Assembly: GCF_035594125.1 (NCBI RefSeq) | Contig: NC_087157.1 | Location: 7,278,501-7,342,500, forward strand | DNA: 64,000 bases | From: Scylla paramamosain | Lineage: Eukaryota; Arthropoda; Malacostraca; Decapoda; Portunidae | Direction: 5' to 3' | Shown here: positions 37,756 through 50,789 of the stretch, piece after piece | Numbering within the stretch: the stretch's first letter is position 1 | Layout of the letters: the number at the start of each line of letters is the position of its first letter | Translations under genes and position numbers: made by a program | Notes under the pieces: generated by a model | Seen by the model: only the letters and a program-made list of their open reading frames with translations | Databases searched by the model: none | What the model was told of the DNA's origin: nothing

Positions 37756-38664
37756 GCGGTACTCTAGTAAAGTGGTGTCTAAACCTTGCCTTCCTCGGGC
37801 AAGCCCTGGGGAAGGGAGCAAAGGTCACCTACAGACCCACCATAATGGACTGTTTTGTTTGAAGAAGGTGAGGAGGAAGAAACAAAGAAACAAGTAGAAG
37901 AGTAGACACAACTTTATTCTCGGAGGAATAAGGAGTGGAGGGAAAAAGAGATAACAGGGAGAAGCATGTCGATCGGAAAATTGGGCGTGAAAAGATAAAG
38001 TTGAAGATGGCGGAGACGTCTCAAATGTCAGGCGCCTCGGGAGTTATGCAGCTGTGCGCGGGGAGGCGACTAATTAATGGTCGGATTTGAGCAGCGAGGC
38101 GTGAGACAGTGGCGACCAAGCACTTAAGCGTCCCCTCCTTCCCTTTACGTGTCCCCAATGATCCTTTTAAGCGCCTTCCTTCTCTCCTACACGTCACCTT
38201 CCTCCTCTCCTGCACCCTTTGGCCTCGAGGTGGTGGCGCCAAAACACCATTCTATCAGATTCTTCTTTCCCGCAAGTCTCCTTATCGATGGTTCTTCTGA
38301 TATCCTATTCTCTTTTCTTACTCCTTATTCGCATCCAATTCTCTATCCAGTTTCTTAGTGAACTCTTCATTCATCTTTTTTTATCGGAATTTTCTATTCA
38401 AAGGTCTCTACTCAAGTCTTACTCCACATTCTAATTTCCTCAGACACATTCTTTCCCAACATTTTTCACAAGTTTAATTTTTCTCTAATATTCTCCTTTC
38501 CCTCTGCTATCCACCACGCTCTTCCCTTTTCCCTTCCTCAAGTCTAAGGAGTTAACTCTGTCACCCTTCATTAAAATCGAATATTCCTTTGCCTTGCCTG
38601 GTTACGTTCAGAAATTAGCAATACAGTGGCATCAGAAGCAAACCCGCCTTTATGCAGACAACAA

Positions 38665-38790
38665 AGACCACCACCACCACCATCACTGCCGCCATGCAGA
38701 CACCAAACACCACCACCACCATCACCACCACCATCACTACCACCGAACACCACCACCATTGCCGCCACTCCGACAGACACCAAACACCAT
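38665..38790. repeat. (CAC)n/CCGCCA-rich tract with an internal duplication
   Basis: CACCAC and CATCAC triplets dominate. A block CAGACACCAAACACCA occurs at about 38698 and 38774, and CACTGCCGCCA/CATTGCCGCCA precedes each. Confidence 0.8.
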
Positions 38791-38905
38791 CCTTTCCTGG
38801 AGGAAGTTATGTGGGTTATTAACGGAGTAACAGGAAACGTAAGGCTTGGTAAGATACGTGAGAAATCTGACATTAAATGGGATTACGAGGAACATAATCG
38901 CACCA

Positions 38906-38913
<8 letters not shown>

Positions 38914-38951
<38 letters not shown>
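38914..38951. repeat. (CA)n microsatellite
   Basis: A perfect CA run. 38952-39790 is AT-rich and unassigned. Confidence 0.95.
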
Positions 38952-38955
<4 letters not shown>

Positions 38956-39794
38956 CGCCGCTGCATCTCCTTGAGAGTGGAAGAAAATAAAAGCTGATTC
39001 TAAGAGTGAGAAAGGAAATAAAAGCATTGGACATAAAGATAAAAAAAATGTATAGTAGTAAATTTACTGAGTGTCAAACAATGAAAAGTGAGTCAAATTA
39101 AATACATCAGAGTCAAATGAATAGAAAGTTATAAAAAATTATACGATTAACAGAATAAATATTACAAACGTAGAAAAGCTACAAATATCAGTTCTATGAG
39201 TGAGCCAAATGAAATATGACTTACAGTGGTAAAGAAATAAATGGTTATTGGTTAGGAGTAAGTAAATAAAAACGCAAGAGTAAGAGGTAAAAATATGAAT
39301 AAATACTGAATCTAAGGAATAAGAAGCATTACGGAGTTGCAGCCACGGGGTTCATCAGCCACACATCGAGTTGGCATTCCGACAAATTGAGAAAAATTCA
39401 GCATATCCATCGAGACTTTCTGACGCGCCTCCGATTAGATCTGGCGGCAACGGCCATGACGAATGAGGTAATCCATCACAAGTTCAGAGTCCATAATTAA
39501 TTCAAAACGGAATGAAATGAAAGAGAGAGTTTGCGTGTGTGACTGTGTGCGTAAATATGACGTAACAAAACAAATAGCCAAAGTCATCAAGGTTTCCAAA
39601 GCCGTTCGTAGTCGTTCGTTTGAAATTTAGTAATTGGAAAAGTAATTGGAATGGCGTGAGTGAATCATTAGCGAAGTGAACGTGGCGAGATATTTTTGGT
39701 CTACAACTCGTCTGTATCGCGCGGACTGGCGGCTGATGAACGCTAATTGACTCCAGTTCGTGCAGGTGCGAGATATCCCACCACTGCCAGTAAT

Positions 39795-40010
39795 CCAGCT
39801 GAGTATCTTCCCGTGCTTGACTGCTTGGAATTATCACGTACTGCTGCTCGTTTTCTTCAAGCCACATGGTGTTCCCTTTCAACTTTCTTAGCGAGCTGTA
39901 CCACTACTACCCGTGATCAAACTGAGTATCTATTTCTATTTCACTCGAATTACCACGCACTCGTTTTCTTCAAGGCACATGACGTTCCCTTCTTAATCTC
40001 CCGGCAGTAG
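39795..40010. repeat. Two-unit ~123-bp diverged tandem duplication
   Basis: CTGAGTATCT starts both units (39799 and 39922). Both continue with GAATTA-CACG-ACT, CTCGTTTTCTTCAAG-CACATG-GTTCCCTT and a T-rich end. Confidence 0.75.
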
Positions 40011-40169
40011 TAGTTCACGGGCAGGAGACTTAGACTTCTATCGTACATCAATGCTACACTCTCCCTATAAATTAACATGGGCTTTTGGTATTTATGCTCA
40101 TGTATTCCTATATTCGTATGTATGTATTCCCATTTAAGCGTTGGGAGATGACCCGATTAGCATTATTTT

Positions 40170-40290
40170 TGTTTATTTATGTAAGATAGGTATTTGGCAA
40201 GGGGAACAAGTTATAATAAACAGGCCCACAGAAGGTGTCAGTTCCAAATGAGTACAGTCAAAAAGGATTAACTACAAACAAAAGGTTGGT
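40170..40290 (-). mobile_element. Diverged 3' end of the 53.7-kb LINE family
   Basis: On the + strand TTTATGTAAGATAGG ... GGCAAGGGGAACAA ... GCCCACAGAAGGTG-CAGTTCC aligns with the reverse complement of the 3' UTR at 56600-56690 (ATGTAGGAAGG, GGCCAAGGGCAACAA, GCCCACTGAAATGCCAGTCCC). The poly(A) side is at the left. It is the most diverged of the three copies and its 5' limit is uncertain. Confidence 0.7.
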
Positions 40291-40601
40291 GGGGAGAAAC
40301 CTTACCATACTCTACCCTACTATCCCACACATCAGCATAATATCCCTATGAACCAACACGATCTTCTGGTAGCCCTTTTCTTTTTTTTTTCATGCATGTA
40401 CTTCTAAGTAAGAGTAAAAAATTATTAGTATATATTATTTCTTCCCATTATTGTTCACGTCAGGAGCTGCACAATACATATTCCACGGCACGTTCTAGAC
40501 AAGGAGTGCTCTGTGCGCAGGCGAGGCAGGGAACACGCTGGTCAGGGAGAGGCAGGACAGCACTCACACCCTCGAGATATGCACGCAGTCAAGCTTGTGA
40601 T

Positions 40602-41498
<897 letters not shown>

Positions 41499-42848
41499 CT
41501 ACGAAGCACCCAAAGTCTACACAGTAAACAACACAGGACATACTTCCTCAACCTTTTCTTTCACCTGTATGCGAATTATGTGATAAAGAGAGGCCAGCGG
41601 GGCAGCTTCCTCTTTGTTCTCTCGTAGCTCACAGCACGCGGATATTAGTTAAAGTCTCTACCCCCTAAAGTCGCGGAGGCGCAAAGGGGAGTCACGGAGA
41701 TAATTGGATTTTAGGGCACCATGATTAAGGGTGTTTGACTCGGTAACTAAACGTGCATGAGGCAAAGACATAACCCTTTTCCCTCTTTCCTCTTCCCTTC
41801 CAAACTTCTCCCTGTCCTCTCTGGCCGTTCCCCTGCACCAAAATAAATTAAAAAAAAAATAAATAAATAAAAAAAAAAAAAACAGGATTTTGCACAAATA
41901 AGATAAATTTAGCTTGTCTTCCTTAGCTGAACTGAAGGAAACAGTAAAGAATGATATGAAAGTGAGTGTTTCAAGCGTTCAGATGGAAGTCATTTCAAAA
42001 TCTTAAGATTCCTACCAAAAAAATATAAATAAATACAATCCTCCCCAAAAAAAAACTAAGGTCCTCAAAAAAACAGAGCAATAAAAAATAATCAAACCCA
42101 GAAATTCCATCCCAACTTCCGCAGTGAGTCATTACGTCACGAAAAAAAAAAAAAGGGTTGAGCACGTCAACACCTCGTCCACTGATGCATGGATGGAGAA
42201 ATTAATCCACCGCTCCCCGTCGCCCCTGGATCCCCTGAGCGGATTGGCCCCGGGCACCTGCACACCACACGCATAAAAATCGCTCGTGATGGAATTCGAA
42301 AAGTTTTATATATTAGACTCACAAGATCCAAGGCTGATCTTGCGTCACTCTTGCTGGTAAATTGTTTCAGAGGATATTACTTGCTTTATTTCACTTATTT
42401 TACTTATCTATATTTTACTCTATATATCTATGTTTATTTATTCATTCATTTATATATTAGTTTATTTACTTATCTCCCTTATTTTTCTTATTCAAATTTC
42501 TTCCCCTTTCAAACTACGAGTACTATAAATCTATTAGTACAATTCCGCTGGTACCTTCCCTAACAAATCACTGCAGCCATCGACATCTTAAATTCATATT
42601 ATTCAAACATTCCTAAATTTTCGTTTCACATATTTATTACTTTCTCACGGCAATACAGAAAGTTTCCTACACTAACCGTCAGATTAATTACAGGCATTCT
42701 GAGTCTTGCCGCGAGTGCCAGATTCCGTCAGTGCACGCCAACCACACTAACTTCCACATTGACTTGGGAGAGAAAGATTACAGCAAACTTGGAAGCTCAG
42801 ACAATACCTCCCCACGCTACCTAAACCTTCCGATCTGAGGAAAGAACT
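41499..42848. other. Unassigned sequence
   Basis: A-rich homopolymer patches at 41850-41881, 42020-42080 and 42141-42155, a small GC-rich patch at 42180-42260, and degenerate TTTAT/CTTAT tetra- and pentanucleotides at 42380-42490. No gene recognised. Confidence 0.5.
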
Positions 42849-42960
42849 TTTTTTTTTTTTTTTGGTGGGGGGAGGAGAAGGGGGAACAGAGGGATGAGTC
42901 ACGGCGGAAGGAAGGAGAGGAGACAGGGAGGGAGATAGGGTGTCAGGGGTGGGGGGGAAT
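42849..42960 (+). other. T15 run followed by a G-rich tract
   Basis: A T homopolymer is followed by GGTGGGGGGAGG, AAGGGGG, GACAGGGAGGGAG and GGGGTGGGGGGG clusters with quadruplex potential. Confidence 0.55.
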
Positions 42961-43139
42961 AGAGGAGAGTCGTTCATTAAGCTAGAAGTTCACGAGTTGG
43001 AATAAAAATGGCGCAGTTTACAAACAAACAAAAAAATTAGCAACTCCCAACTTGAAATAAAATGAAAAACAAAACAAAAGAATACAAAATAAAACAGTGA
43101 AATAGTGAACACAACTGATTTTTTTTTCCTCTCGTGTTG

Positions 43140-43350
43140 CAACAAATGTGTGTGAGTGGTGTGGGAGAGGAGGAAGAGGGAGAGAAGTGAGAAAGGAGAG
43201 AGGTGAGAAAGAGAGAGGTGAGAAAGAGAGAGGTGAGAAAGGGAGAGAGGTGAGAAAGGGAGAGAGGTGAGAAAGAGAGAGGTAAGAAGAAAAGGAGAGA
43301 GGTGAGATAGGAAGAGAGGTGAGAGAGAGGTGGGTGTAGGTGTGGGAGAG
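43140..43350 (+). repeat. GAGAGGTGAGAAAG-type purine minisatellite
   Basis: About nine units of GGGAGAGAGGTGAGAAA with 15-20-bp spacing lie between 43185 and 43345. The Leu/Ser-rich - strand frames are shadows. 43380-43680 remains purine-rich with (GGA)4 near 43510. Confidence 0.8.
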
Positions 43351-43793
43351 AGAGGGAACCTAACCTGCAGGAAAAGGCACACATGAGAAGAACGAAGAAG
43401 AGAAAGATAACAATGACGAGAAGATGAAAGAGGGAGAGAGAGAAAAAGACAAGGACAAGGACAAAGAGGATGAGGAGAACGAGAGGAGGAAGACAATAAT
43501 GATAATAATGAGGAGGAGGAGGAGGAGAAGCAGCAGAACAAGAAAGAGGACACGGACGAGGAGACAGAAGAGGGGTACGATACTAAGATGATAGAAGACA
43601 AGAGGGAGGACGATGACGAAAAGGGAGAGTCTGAGGAAAATTATGACAAGGTGGAGGAGGGGAAGAGAAGTAGGTGACCCTTTTGTTCCCACGGCAGGAG
43701 CAGCTGAGGGTGGGATTGTGACAGATAAAGTAAGATGCAGAGGACGGTGCTAGCGACAAGACAGGCCCTGGGAACGAAGGGTGAGAAGAGTAA

Positions 43794-43881
<88 letters not shown>
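43794..43881. repeat. (GT)n(GA)n compound microsatellite
   Basis: A short GT run passes into a 74-bp GA run. 43882-44270 is unassigned and C/T-rich. Confidence 0.95.
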
Positions 43882-43886
<5 letters not shown>

Positions 43887-44284
43887 GGTATTCTCAATTC
43901 ATCTCTTCGTTTTTCTTTCCCTCCTTATATCTTGCCTACCTTACCTCCTTTTTCTCCCTTGTTCCCTTGTCCCTCAGCCTTTCTTTACGCCCTGCCCCCA
44001 CAGCCTCCCCAGAGCCCTGCCCTTATTCACCTGGCTCCGTCACCACCTCTTGTTCCACCGCCCCGGCCTATACAACATCCTCACTCTCTCCGGATTTTAA
44101 TGAAAATGTTGGCACATAAACAAAAGCCAGGCTGAGACAAAGGTGTATATCATCCCATTCTATCGAGCACCCTTCTTCCCTGTTACTGTTCTTCCTCTTT
44201 ACGAGCTCCGGATAAATTTTCCACCTAAAAAATAATAATAAAAATGGAAAAAATAAAAAAGTAATTCCTCTTACAAGACAGATC

Positions 44285-44630
44285 AGGTTAAAGTGATGTT
44301 AGAATAGGTTAAGAAAACTCACTACAGGGTAAAAACAGTTAGATGAGGGTCGGCTCTTATCATAGGTTTGGGTTAGGTTAGGTAACATATGGATTAGGCG
44401 AGTTAGGTTTGGTTAAGGAATTTATCAAGGAGTATTATGTTAGGTTACCATGGGAGGGTTCCTTAAGTTATGAGCCCTACCATGGAAGGGTTAGTTACGT
44501 TAGTTGGGTTATAATAGGGGTTATGTAAGTTTGTGAGTTTATCATGAACATTAGGTTTGGTCAAGGAATTTATCAAGGAGGGTTAGGATAAGTTTGATTA
44601 GGTTATCTTAGATTAGGTTAGAGAGCATTT
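44285..44630 (+). repeat. GGTTAGGTTA-rich repeat with a 148-bp duplication
   Basis: TTAGG-containing words (TTAGGTTA, GGTTAGGTTAGG, GATTAGGTTA) are scattered through 350 bp. A block TAGGTTTGGT-AAGGAATTTATCAAGGAG occurs at 44404 and 44552. TACCATGG-AGGGTT occurs at about 44446 and 44479. It is a decayed interspersed array rather than a continuous telomere run. Confidence 0.65.
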
Positions 44631-45059
44631 ACGGAAAAAAGTCATTACGGTCAGATTAGATTGTGGAGCTTGTCATGTGGGCGTTATCTGTGGCATAATA
44701 ATTTTCATGAAAGGATCAACGTGGTGGGATTTAGATGAATGGAATACCTTCACAACCGTTCATCCATTTCTCACTTTCCTAATCTCGTACCTATCCCGTG
44801 TTCTCAAACCTATATCTCACTCTCCCTTCCCATTTTCTTTCAGCGTCGTGATTTATCGCATGACACACTGCTGTAATTAGCGTTCCGAGGATCTCCCGCC
44901 GCGGTACTTGCTGGTAAGGTATTGCTGTAACTCCACACTGACGAGGCACGCATATATACGAGGCAGTTACGTGTTGTTGCAGGTAAAGAAAAAATAACTT
45001 GATATACTTTAGGTCATTTAAGTCGTGTACCAGTAAAATTATACAAATAATTGTGCTGC
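44631..45059. other. Unassigned sequence
   Basis: No gene or repeat recognised. Confidence 0.45.
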
Positions 45060-45118
45060 TTTTATATACATACACGCATACAAACATACATATACACACA
45101 GACACAGACAGACAGACA

Positions 45119-45154
<36 letters not shown>

Positions 45155-45265
45155 AGAAAGAATAGCAAGAAGAAAGGAAAGAAAAAAGAACCAGTAAGTG
45201 AATGAGTGAATAAATAAATAAATGAATAAATGAATGAGTGAATGAATAAATGAATGATGGAAGGA
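45060..45265. repeat. (CATA)n, (GACA)n, (CA)n and (TGAA/TAAA)n tracts
   Basis: Decayed ACATAC and ACACAGAC units lead into a CA run (45120-45151). A TGAA/TAAA tetranucleotide tract fills 45195-45258. Confidence 0.85.
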
Positions 45266-45386
45266 AACAAAAGAAAGACGAAAAGAAGGAAAAATAACCT
45301 GGATCTTCAAAACAGGTACTAAACTGAGAGGAAAATATAGAAGCTTAATAATTCAGGAAAAACACGTACTTACTGGATATGCTGGT

Positions 45387-45412
45387 ACACACACACACAC
45401 ACACACACACAG
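45387..45412. repeat. (CA)13 microsatellite
   Basis: A perfect CA run. 45413-45670 is unassigned. Confidence 0.93.
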
Positions 45413-45670
45413 TAATACCTTCCATCACACAACACATAAGGCTCAGAACTAAGACCCACCGCCTGGCTAAGTGGAAAGTAACAGTCCAGCACCAACCTCT
45501 CAATCTCCGCTTCTTTCTGTCTATATTTGTCTTCTGTTTTAAAATCACTGAGTCCTTTCCATTGAGACATATCCATTAGCTTTAACAGGCCCGTGACGAA
45601 GATACCTGGCAATTAAGCTCTTCACGGAGCGAGGGAAACCATTGCCAGATTTACCTGTGGGTCCAAGAGT

Positions 45671-45698
45671 GGAGGAGGAGGAGGAGGAGGAGGAGGAG
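45671..45698. repeat. (GGA)9 microsatellite
   Basis: A perfect GGA run. Confidence 0.93.
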
Positions 45699-46880
45699 TG
45701 GCCTAAAATGAAAAGACTGAATTGAGAGGGAGAGACAGGGGAGAGGCAGACGATAATAAGAATGAATGAGAATAAAATAAGTGGGAGAAACGGCAGGATG
45801 AAATAAAAGATAATAATAATGTGAGTGAGAGAGCAAGTGAGAATGAAAGAAAGAGAATAAAATTAAGCTTAAGGAAATGGAATGGAGATTAAGCTAATGG
45901 CATTCTCAATTAGCACTATCATCATCCTCTTTTCAGGTGAAGTTTATGACTCCACCTGATATCCTTAGTCGGCAGAAGGCGCCTTTCTTACGCCCCGCCA
46001 ACTTTATTCGGTGAAATGAAAATAAAGGAGAGAGAGCTGTCGCGGAGGTCAAATTGATGGCTTAGGGCGCCTCCTCGGTAAACGCGGCACAAGGAGACCC
46101 ATACCTCCCTGCCCGTGTACACAACAGTAGCGCGGCGCAGCTCGGGAAATGTACGATGCGAGATGTATTCAATTCTGGCACGAAGCATAAAATTTGGCAT
46201 CCTCCTCCTCTCCCTCTGCGTTCAATATTCACCTCGACGACTCCTTCCCGACCTAAAAAAAAGTACTTCCCATCCTTTTCCTCTCCTTAAGTACTCATCT
46301 TGACTCCTCCTCCTCCTTGACTTCCAGGTACTCTTCCTCTTCTCCCCAGTACTCCTCTCAACTCCTCCTCCTCAACATCCAAGCACTCTCTAATCTCCTC
46401 CACACTTCCCTTCCCCCTCCAACCCTCTCTACCGATACTGCAAAGCCTCTTGTTCTTCATCCTATAAAAAATATAAACGAGGAAACGCTCCGCACTTCCT
46501 AGAATCCATTTTCTCAATTTGATTTCCCGGCCAAGCGCCCTCCTCCTAGCCCTCTTCCGCCCACTTCCGCCTCCACGCTACAGGCAGGTGCGTCTGTCGT
46601 GCCTTATGCAGCCCTAATGCGTGGTTACCTGGTGAGGCTGGAAAACTAAATTGTCAAATGCTATGTTTGTCCCTCTCGATGCATTTCACGTTTTTGTGCA
46701 CGAAAGATTTTGTGGCGTGCCTCTCCAAAAAATGCGTCTCAGTTTTATGTTTACTATTCTGGATGAAACACTGAACGAATCCTTGTTATTTTCGTTCGTT
46801 CAATTCAACGATCCGCCAAGCCTTGTTAATTTAAAGGAAACTCATTACCAATTCTCCAAATCGTTAATCAGAGAATAGTA
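45699..46880. other. Unassigned sequence with CTCCTC patches
   Basis: Purine-rich to 45880, then mixed, with CTCCTCCTC-rich sequence at 46200-46440. Open frames up to 76 codons have no recognised motif. Confidence 0.45.
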
Positions 46881-48583
46881 AAAATTATATTAAAAATATT
46901 AAAATCACACAATTTTCGTCCTGACAAACAGACTTTGAGAGGCCACGCGGCAGACACGGAAGCCTGCCATAGGGCGCCACACGGAAGAGACGGCACAGGA
47001 GTTTGAGGTCTAGAGGGGAGAGGTTCCTGACTCTTTTGTTTAAGTGACTAACCACTACAGACTTGGGCACCGGTCCAGACCACGTCCTGGTGTGGCTAAG
47101 TGACGCGACTGTCTGGCTACGCCCCTTAACAGATGCTTTCCCTGACTCGCCACACTGTCTCTGCCTGGAAGACGCCGCCGCCCCAACACCACGGTCACGC
47201 TTGCCAGTGAAGTGAAGATTATTGTATTCACAAGTAACTTAAAGATGTGCCACAGAACCCAAAATGCATCTCAGTCAGAATCAGATGTAGTTTAGCCACC
47301 TTAGCTTCAATCCCTGGTTCCCTTATGGCAGCCATACGACAAACAAAAAGTGCAGCTGCAGGGATGAATCAACTGATACTTAATTCACTTCCATTCATTA
47401 TGCAAACCACTCTGCGTCCGCATTTTATTCCAACACAAGGCCAAAAATTTCCTCCAAAACAGGCCACTGAAAGATAATATTAACTACCTTCACCTCCATA
47501 CTCACCGGAGTCACTACAGCGTCAGGTGGGCCTTCCGTGCCCTCAGGAACAACCCGGGTCACTGGTCACGCTTTGCTCGCAAGTTGGCGCGACTCCTTAT
47601 AACAGCCACAGATATCTCATTCCTGTGGCTCCTTTGCGTCTAAGAATCCTTTATTTTGGAAAGTAAAGCTGCTAAAGATCCTGAAAACCAAGTCCTGTTT
47701 AGAGCGCGGAGGAGATGACGGTCGCTGCACGTGGGACAGAAGCATCGAGGCACACAGACACCCTCACGCTGCCGCCCCGCCACACCCTCGCACAGCCCTA
47801 CCTCAACGCCGCCTGGCACACTACTGGCGGCGCCTCGACCTCAGGTGGAAGCGCTGCCAGACACCGCCACCTGCCAGCCTCCAGACCTCCGCCGCTCACA
47901 CCTGACCTTCCGCAGTGCCTCTCCCGTGCCACACAGACCCCGCCCCCCCTCCAAGCCTCATTAATCATCGAGACTGCTGTGTTTATCGCCACCTCCTCCA
48001 ATCCTTCCCCATCTCAGCTGCGCAATTACAGCCTCGCAAACACCTAATTCACGCTAAACCTTCCAATCTGCCCAACACCCGTGATATTCCCACCGTCACG
48101 CCCTCCCCGCCTCCCTCCAGTAATCCGTCCTCACCGTCTGGGGTCTTCCAATAATCCCTTCGCCTCCCCAGAGTCCCACCAACTATTCCTCTTCATCACG
48201 ATCCCTCCAGCTGTCCATCTTCCATCATTCCCACAAACCTCCTCCAGCCACCACCATACCACGCACTCCCCAGCCCCTTCCTCCCTTATTTGCCATCGCC
48301 AGGAAAGTTCACAGTGGAGTTATCAATCTCCCGGGACAGTCGTTGACACAGATTATCCACTGTTCATGAATAAGATATCTCCTAGAGGACGCAGGAATCG
48401 GGGCTTGGGAGTGATAAGAAGTGCCGCTGCTTCTGCCGTGAGCGAAAATTGGGTGCATATGACGAGAAATTATATTCATGCGAGTCAAAATAGGTACGTT
48501 GAACTTTAGTGATCTTAGACTGTACTCAGGCATAAACTCGTGTACGTACGTATAGTATACATAAATGCATACAAACATTTTAT

Positions 48584-48587
<4 letters not shown>
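46881..48587. other. Comparatively GC-rich, non-repetitive stretch
   Basis: This is the longest stretch without microsatellites that is also CpG-containing (notably 47130-48160). Two overlapping + frames are open (47715-48047 and 48081-48509), proline/serine/threonine-rich, without any motif I recognise and without clear codon structure. It is the best place to look for an unannotated exon, but I do not call a gene. Confidence 0.35.

Positions 48588-48628
<41 letters not shown>
48588..48628. repeat. (GA)20 microsatellite
   Basis: A perfect GA run. 48629-49182 is unassigned. Confidence 0.95.
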
Positions 48629-48632
<4 letters not shown>

Positions 48633-49177
48633 GGCGAGTGAGGAGTTAGCAGACAGGCAGTGACAGACAAACAAAGCAGACGAACAGACATATAAACAGA
48701 ACAGATAGACCTGACAAACAGACTAACTGATTAACTGACACCACACCAAATATGTACATAAAAAAAAAACACTGCATATATTAAACCAATATAAAACAAG
48801 TTCTGAAACCCTCCCAAATCCAAAACACAAACAGCGACCGAGGCGAGGAGGTCATCTGGGTAACTCCTCTTGGTGCTGGTAGGTCTCGGTAATTTCTTCA
48901 GAAACTATAAGTGAATTACTGAGAGCAAATTAGTTTATCCTGAGAGAGTCATTACCTTGTGCCCAACATGTTGTAACTTAATTATTTGCATTAGCACGTA
49001 GAGAAAAACCTGTCAGAAGGAAGAGCGTCAGCTGTGGGCGGCGGGAACAAATTCTAGTGTGACAGATTCTTCACACTGCTCTCGTCTTTCCGTTCACTTA
49101 ACCTTTCCTCCTATCCTTTTATGCTGCTCAGACTACCCATTTTTCCTTCCTCTCCCATGTTATTACTTTTAAATACC

Positions 49178-49294
<117 letters not shown>

Positions 49295-49698
49295 ATTATA
49301 ACACCATTCAAATAATTTTCGCTGACTTGCAGATTTGTCGCTTTACTCAATCACCTTCAGTACCAACACGCGATTCAATTAAACATTTGATCTATTTAAC
49401 ACTTGTAAATGCTTGATATGAAAATATCACACCTTTGATCTGACAGACCGTCATTCGCAAAGCCATTAGTGGTTGTGTCCGGCATCACCCACACTACTAA
49501 AACGCTGACCAATATTTGTTTATTTGAATTACACAATTAAACTTTTAATCCATCACAAAATGGCAGCGCTCATATCAATCGAAAGCAGTCCATAGAGCGA
49601 CAGTGTCCCCCTGCGTTCAAATAAAGCGCTATTCACGGAATGGCTATGAGTGTGTTTGGGAAAATTGAACTGTGATAACGGTATATCTTGAAAACACA

Positions 49699-49702
<4 letters not shown>

Positions 49703-49788
<86 letters not shown>

Positions 49789-49903
49789 ACACACACACAC
49801 ACAATTTTTTTTTTCCGGGAAACAGTAACTGAGGTGAATAACTTGTATTGTCACTTCAAACAAATACGATGAATACCTTCAATCATATCAAAGAGAACTG
49901 TAA
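49703..49903 (+). repeat. (TC)41-GTA-(CA)n followed by the 89-bp exact dispersed repeat, copy 2
   Basis: TC run 49703-49784 and a short CA run (49787-49802) precede 49801-49889, which is identical to 40702-40790. The upstream flanks of the two copies differ, and downstream they diverge after about 49903. Confidence 0.93.
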
Positions 49904-49983
49904 GCTGTTTTCTTTTTCTTTTTTTTTTTTTAGAAAACATAATCAATACATATATAAAAGAGCAAACATATTTAGAGAATGTC

Positions 49984-49984
<1 letters not shown>

Positions 49985-50055
<71 letters not shown>

Positions 50056-50789
50056 CGAGCGCGTGCGCGTGTGTGCGTGTGCGTGTGCATGTGCGTGTGC
50101 GTGTGTGTGTGTGTGTGTGTTCGTGTGCGTGTGTGCGTGTTCGTGCTTGCGTGTGTGTGTGTGCGCGTGTGTGTGTGCGCGTGTTGTGTGCGTGTATGTG
50201 CGTGTGCGTGTGTGCGTGCGGGTGTGCGTGTGCGTGCGAGCGTACGTGTGCGTGCGACTGAATGTGTGTGCGAGTGTGCGTTTGCATGCGATTGTGTGTT
50301 TGCGTGCGAGTGTGCGCGTGCGTGCGAGCGAGTGTGCGTGCGAGTGTGCGTGAGGATGTGCGTGAGGGTGTGCGTGTGCGTTTGAGTGCGAGTGCGAGTG
50401 CGAGTGTGCATGTGCGTGCGAGTGTGCGTGTGCGTGCGAGTGTGCGTGCGAGTGTGCGTGCGAGTGTGCGTGTGCGTACGAGTGTGCGTGCGAGTGTGCG
50501 TGCGTGCGTGTGCGTGCGAGTGTGCGTGTGCGTGCGAGTGTGCGTGCGTGTGCGTGTGCGTGTGTGCGTGTGCGTGTGTGCGCGTGCGAGTGTGCGTGCG
50601 AGTGTGCGTGTGTGTGTGTGTGTGTGTGCGTGCGTGTGTGTGCGTGCGAGTGAGCGTGTGTGTGCGAGTGTGCGTGTGTGTGCGTGCGTGCGAGTGTACG
50701 TGTGTGTGCGAGTGTACGTGTGCGTGCGAGTGTACGTATGCGTGCGAGTGTGCGTGTGTGCGTGTATGCGTGTGTGTGTGTGTGTGTGT
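49985..50789. repeat. ~805-bp GT/GC/GA-rich alternating tract (Z-DNA candidate)
   Basis: A pure (GT)n head (49985-50045) passes into (GC)n-rich sequence (50046-50072), then into GTGCGTGCGAGT-type 6-12-bp units to 50760 and a (GT)n tail. Purine-pyrimidine alternation is nearly continuous, broken mainly at CGAG steps. All frames are open as Cys/Val/Arg or His/Thr peptides and are spurious. CpG density is far above the surroundings. Confidence 0.95.

Noticed and set aside
41658..41897. 79-codon - strand frame beside an A-rich run as a retroposed gene
   Set aside because: The low-complexity Phe-rich part comes from the A-rich tract and the rest shows no homology that I recognise.
44285..44630. 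True interstitial telomere
   Set aside because: TTAGG words are scattered and not in a continuous run, so I describe it only as telomere-like.
47715..48047. Proline/threonine-rich 110-codon frame as a gene
   Set aside because: Overlapping frames are also open, and there is no domain or splice context that I could support.
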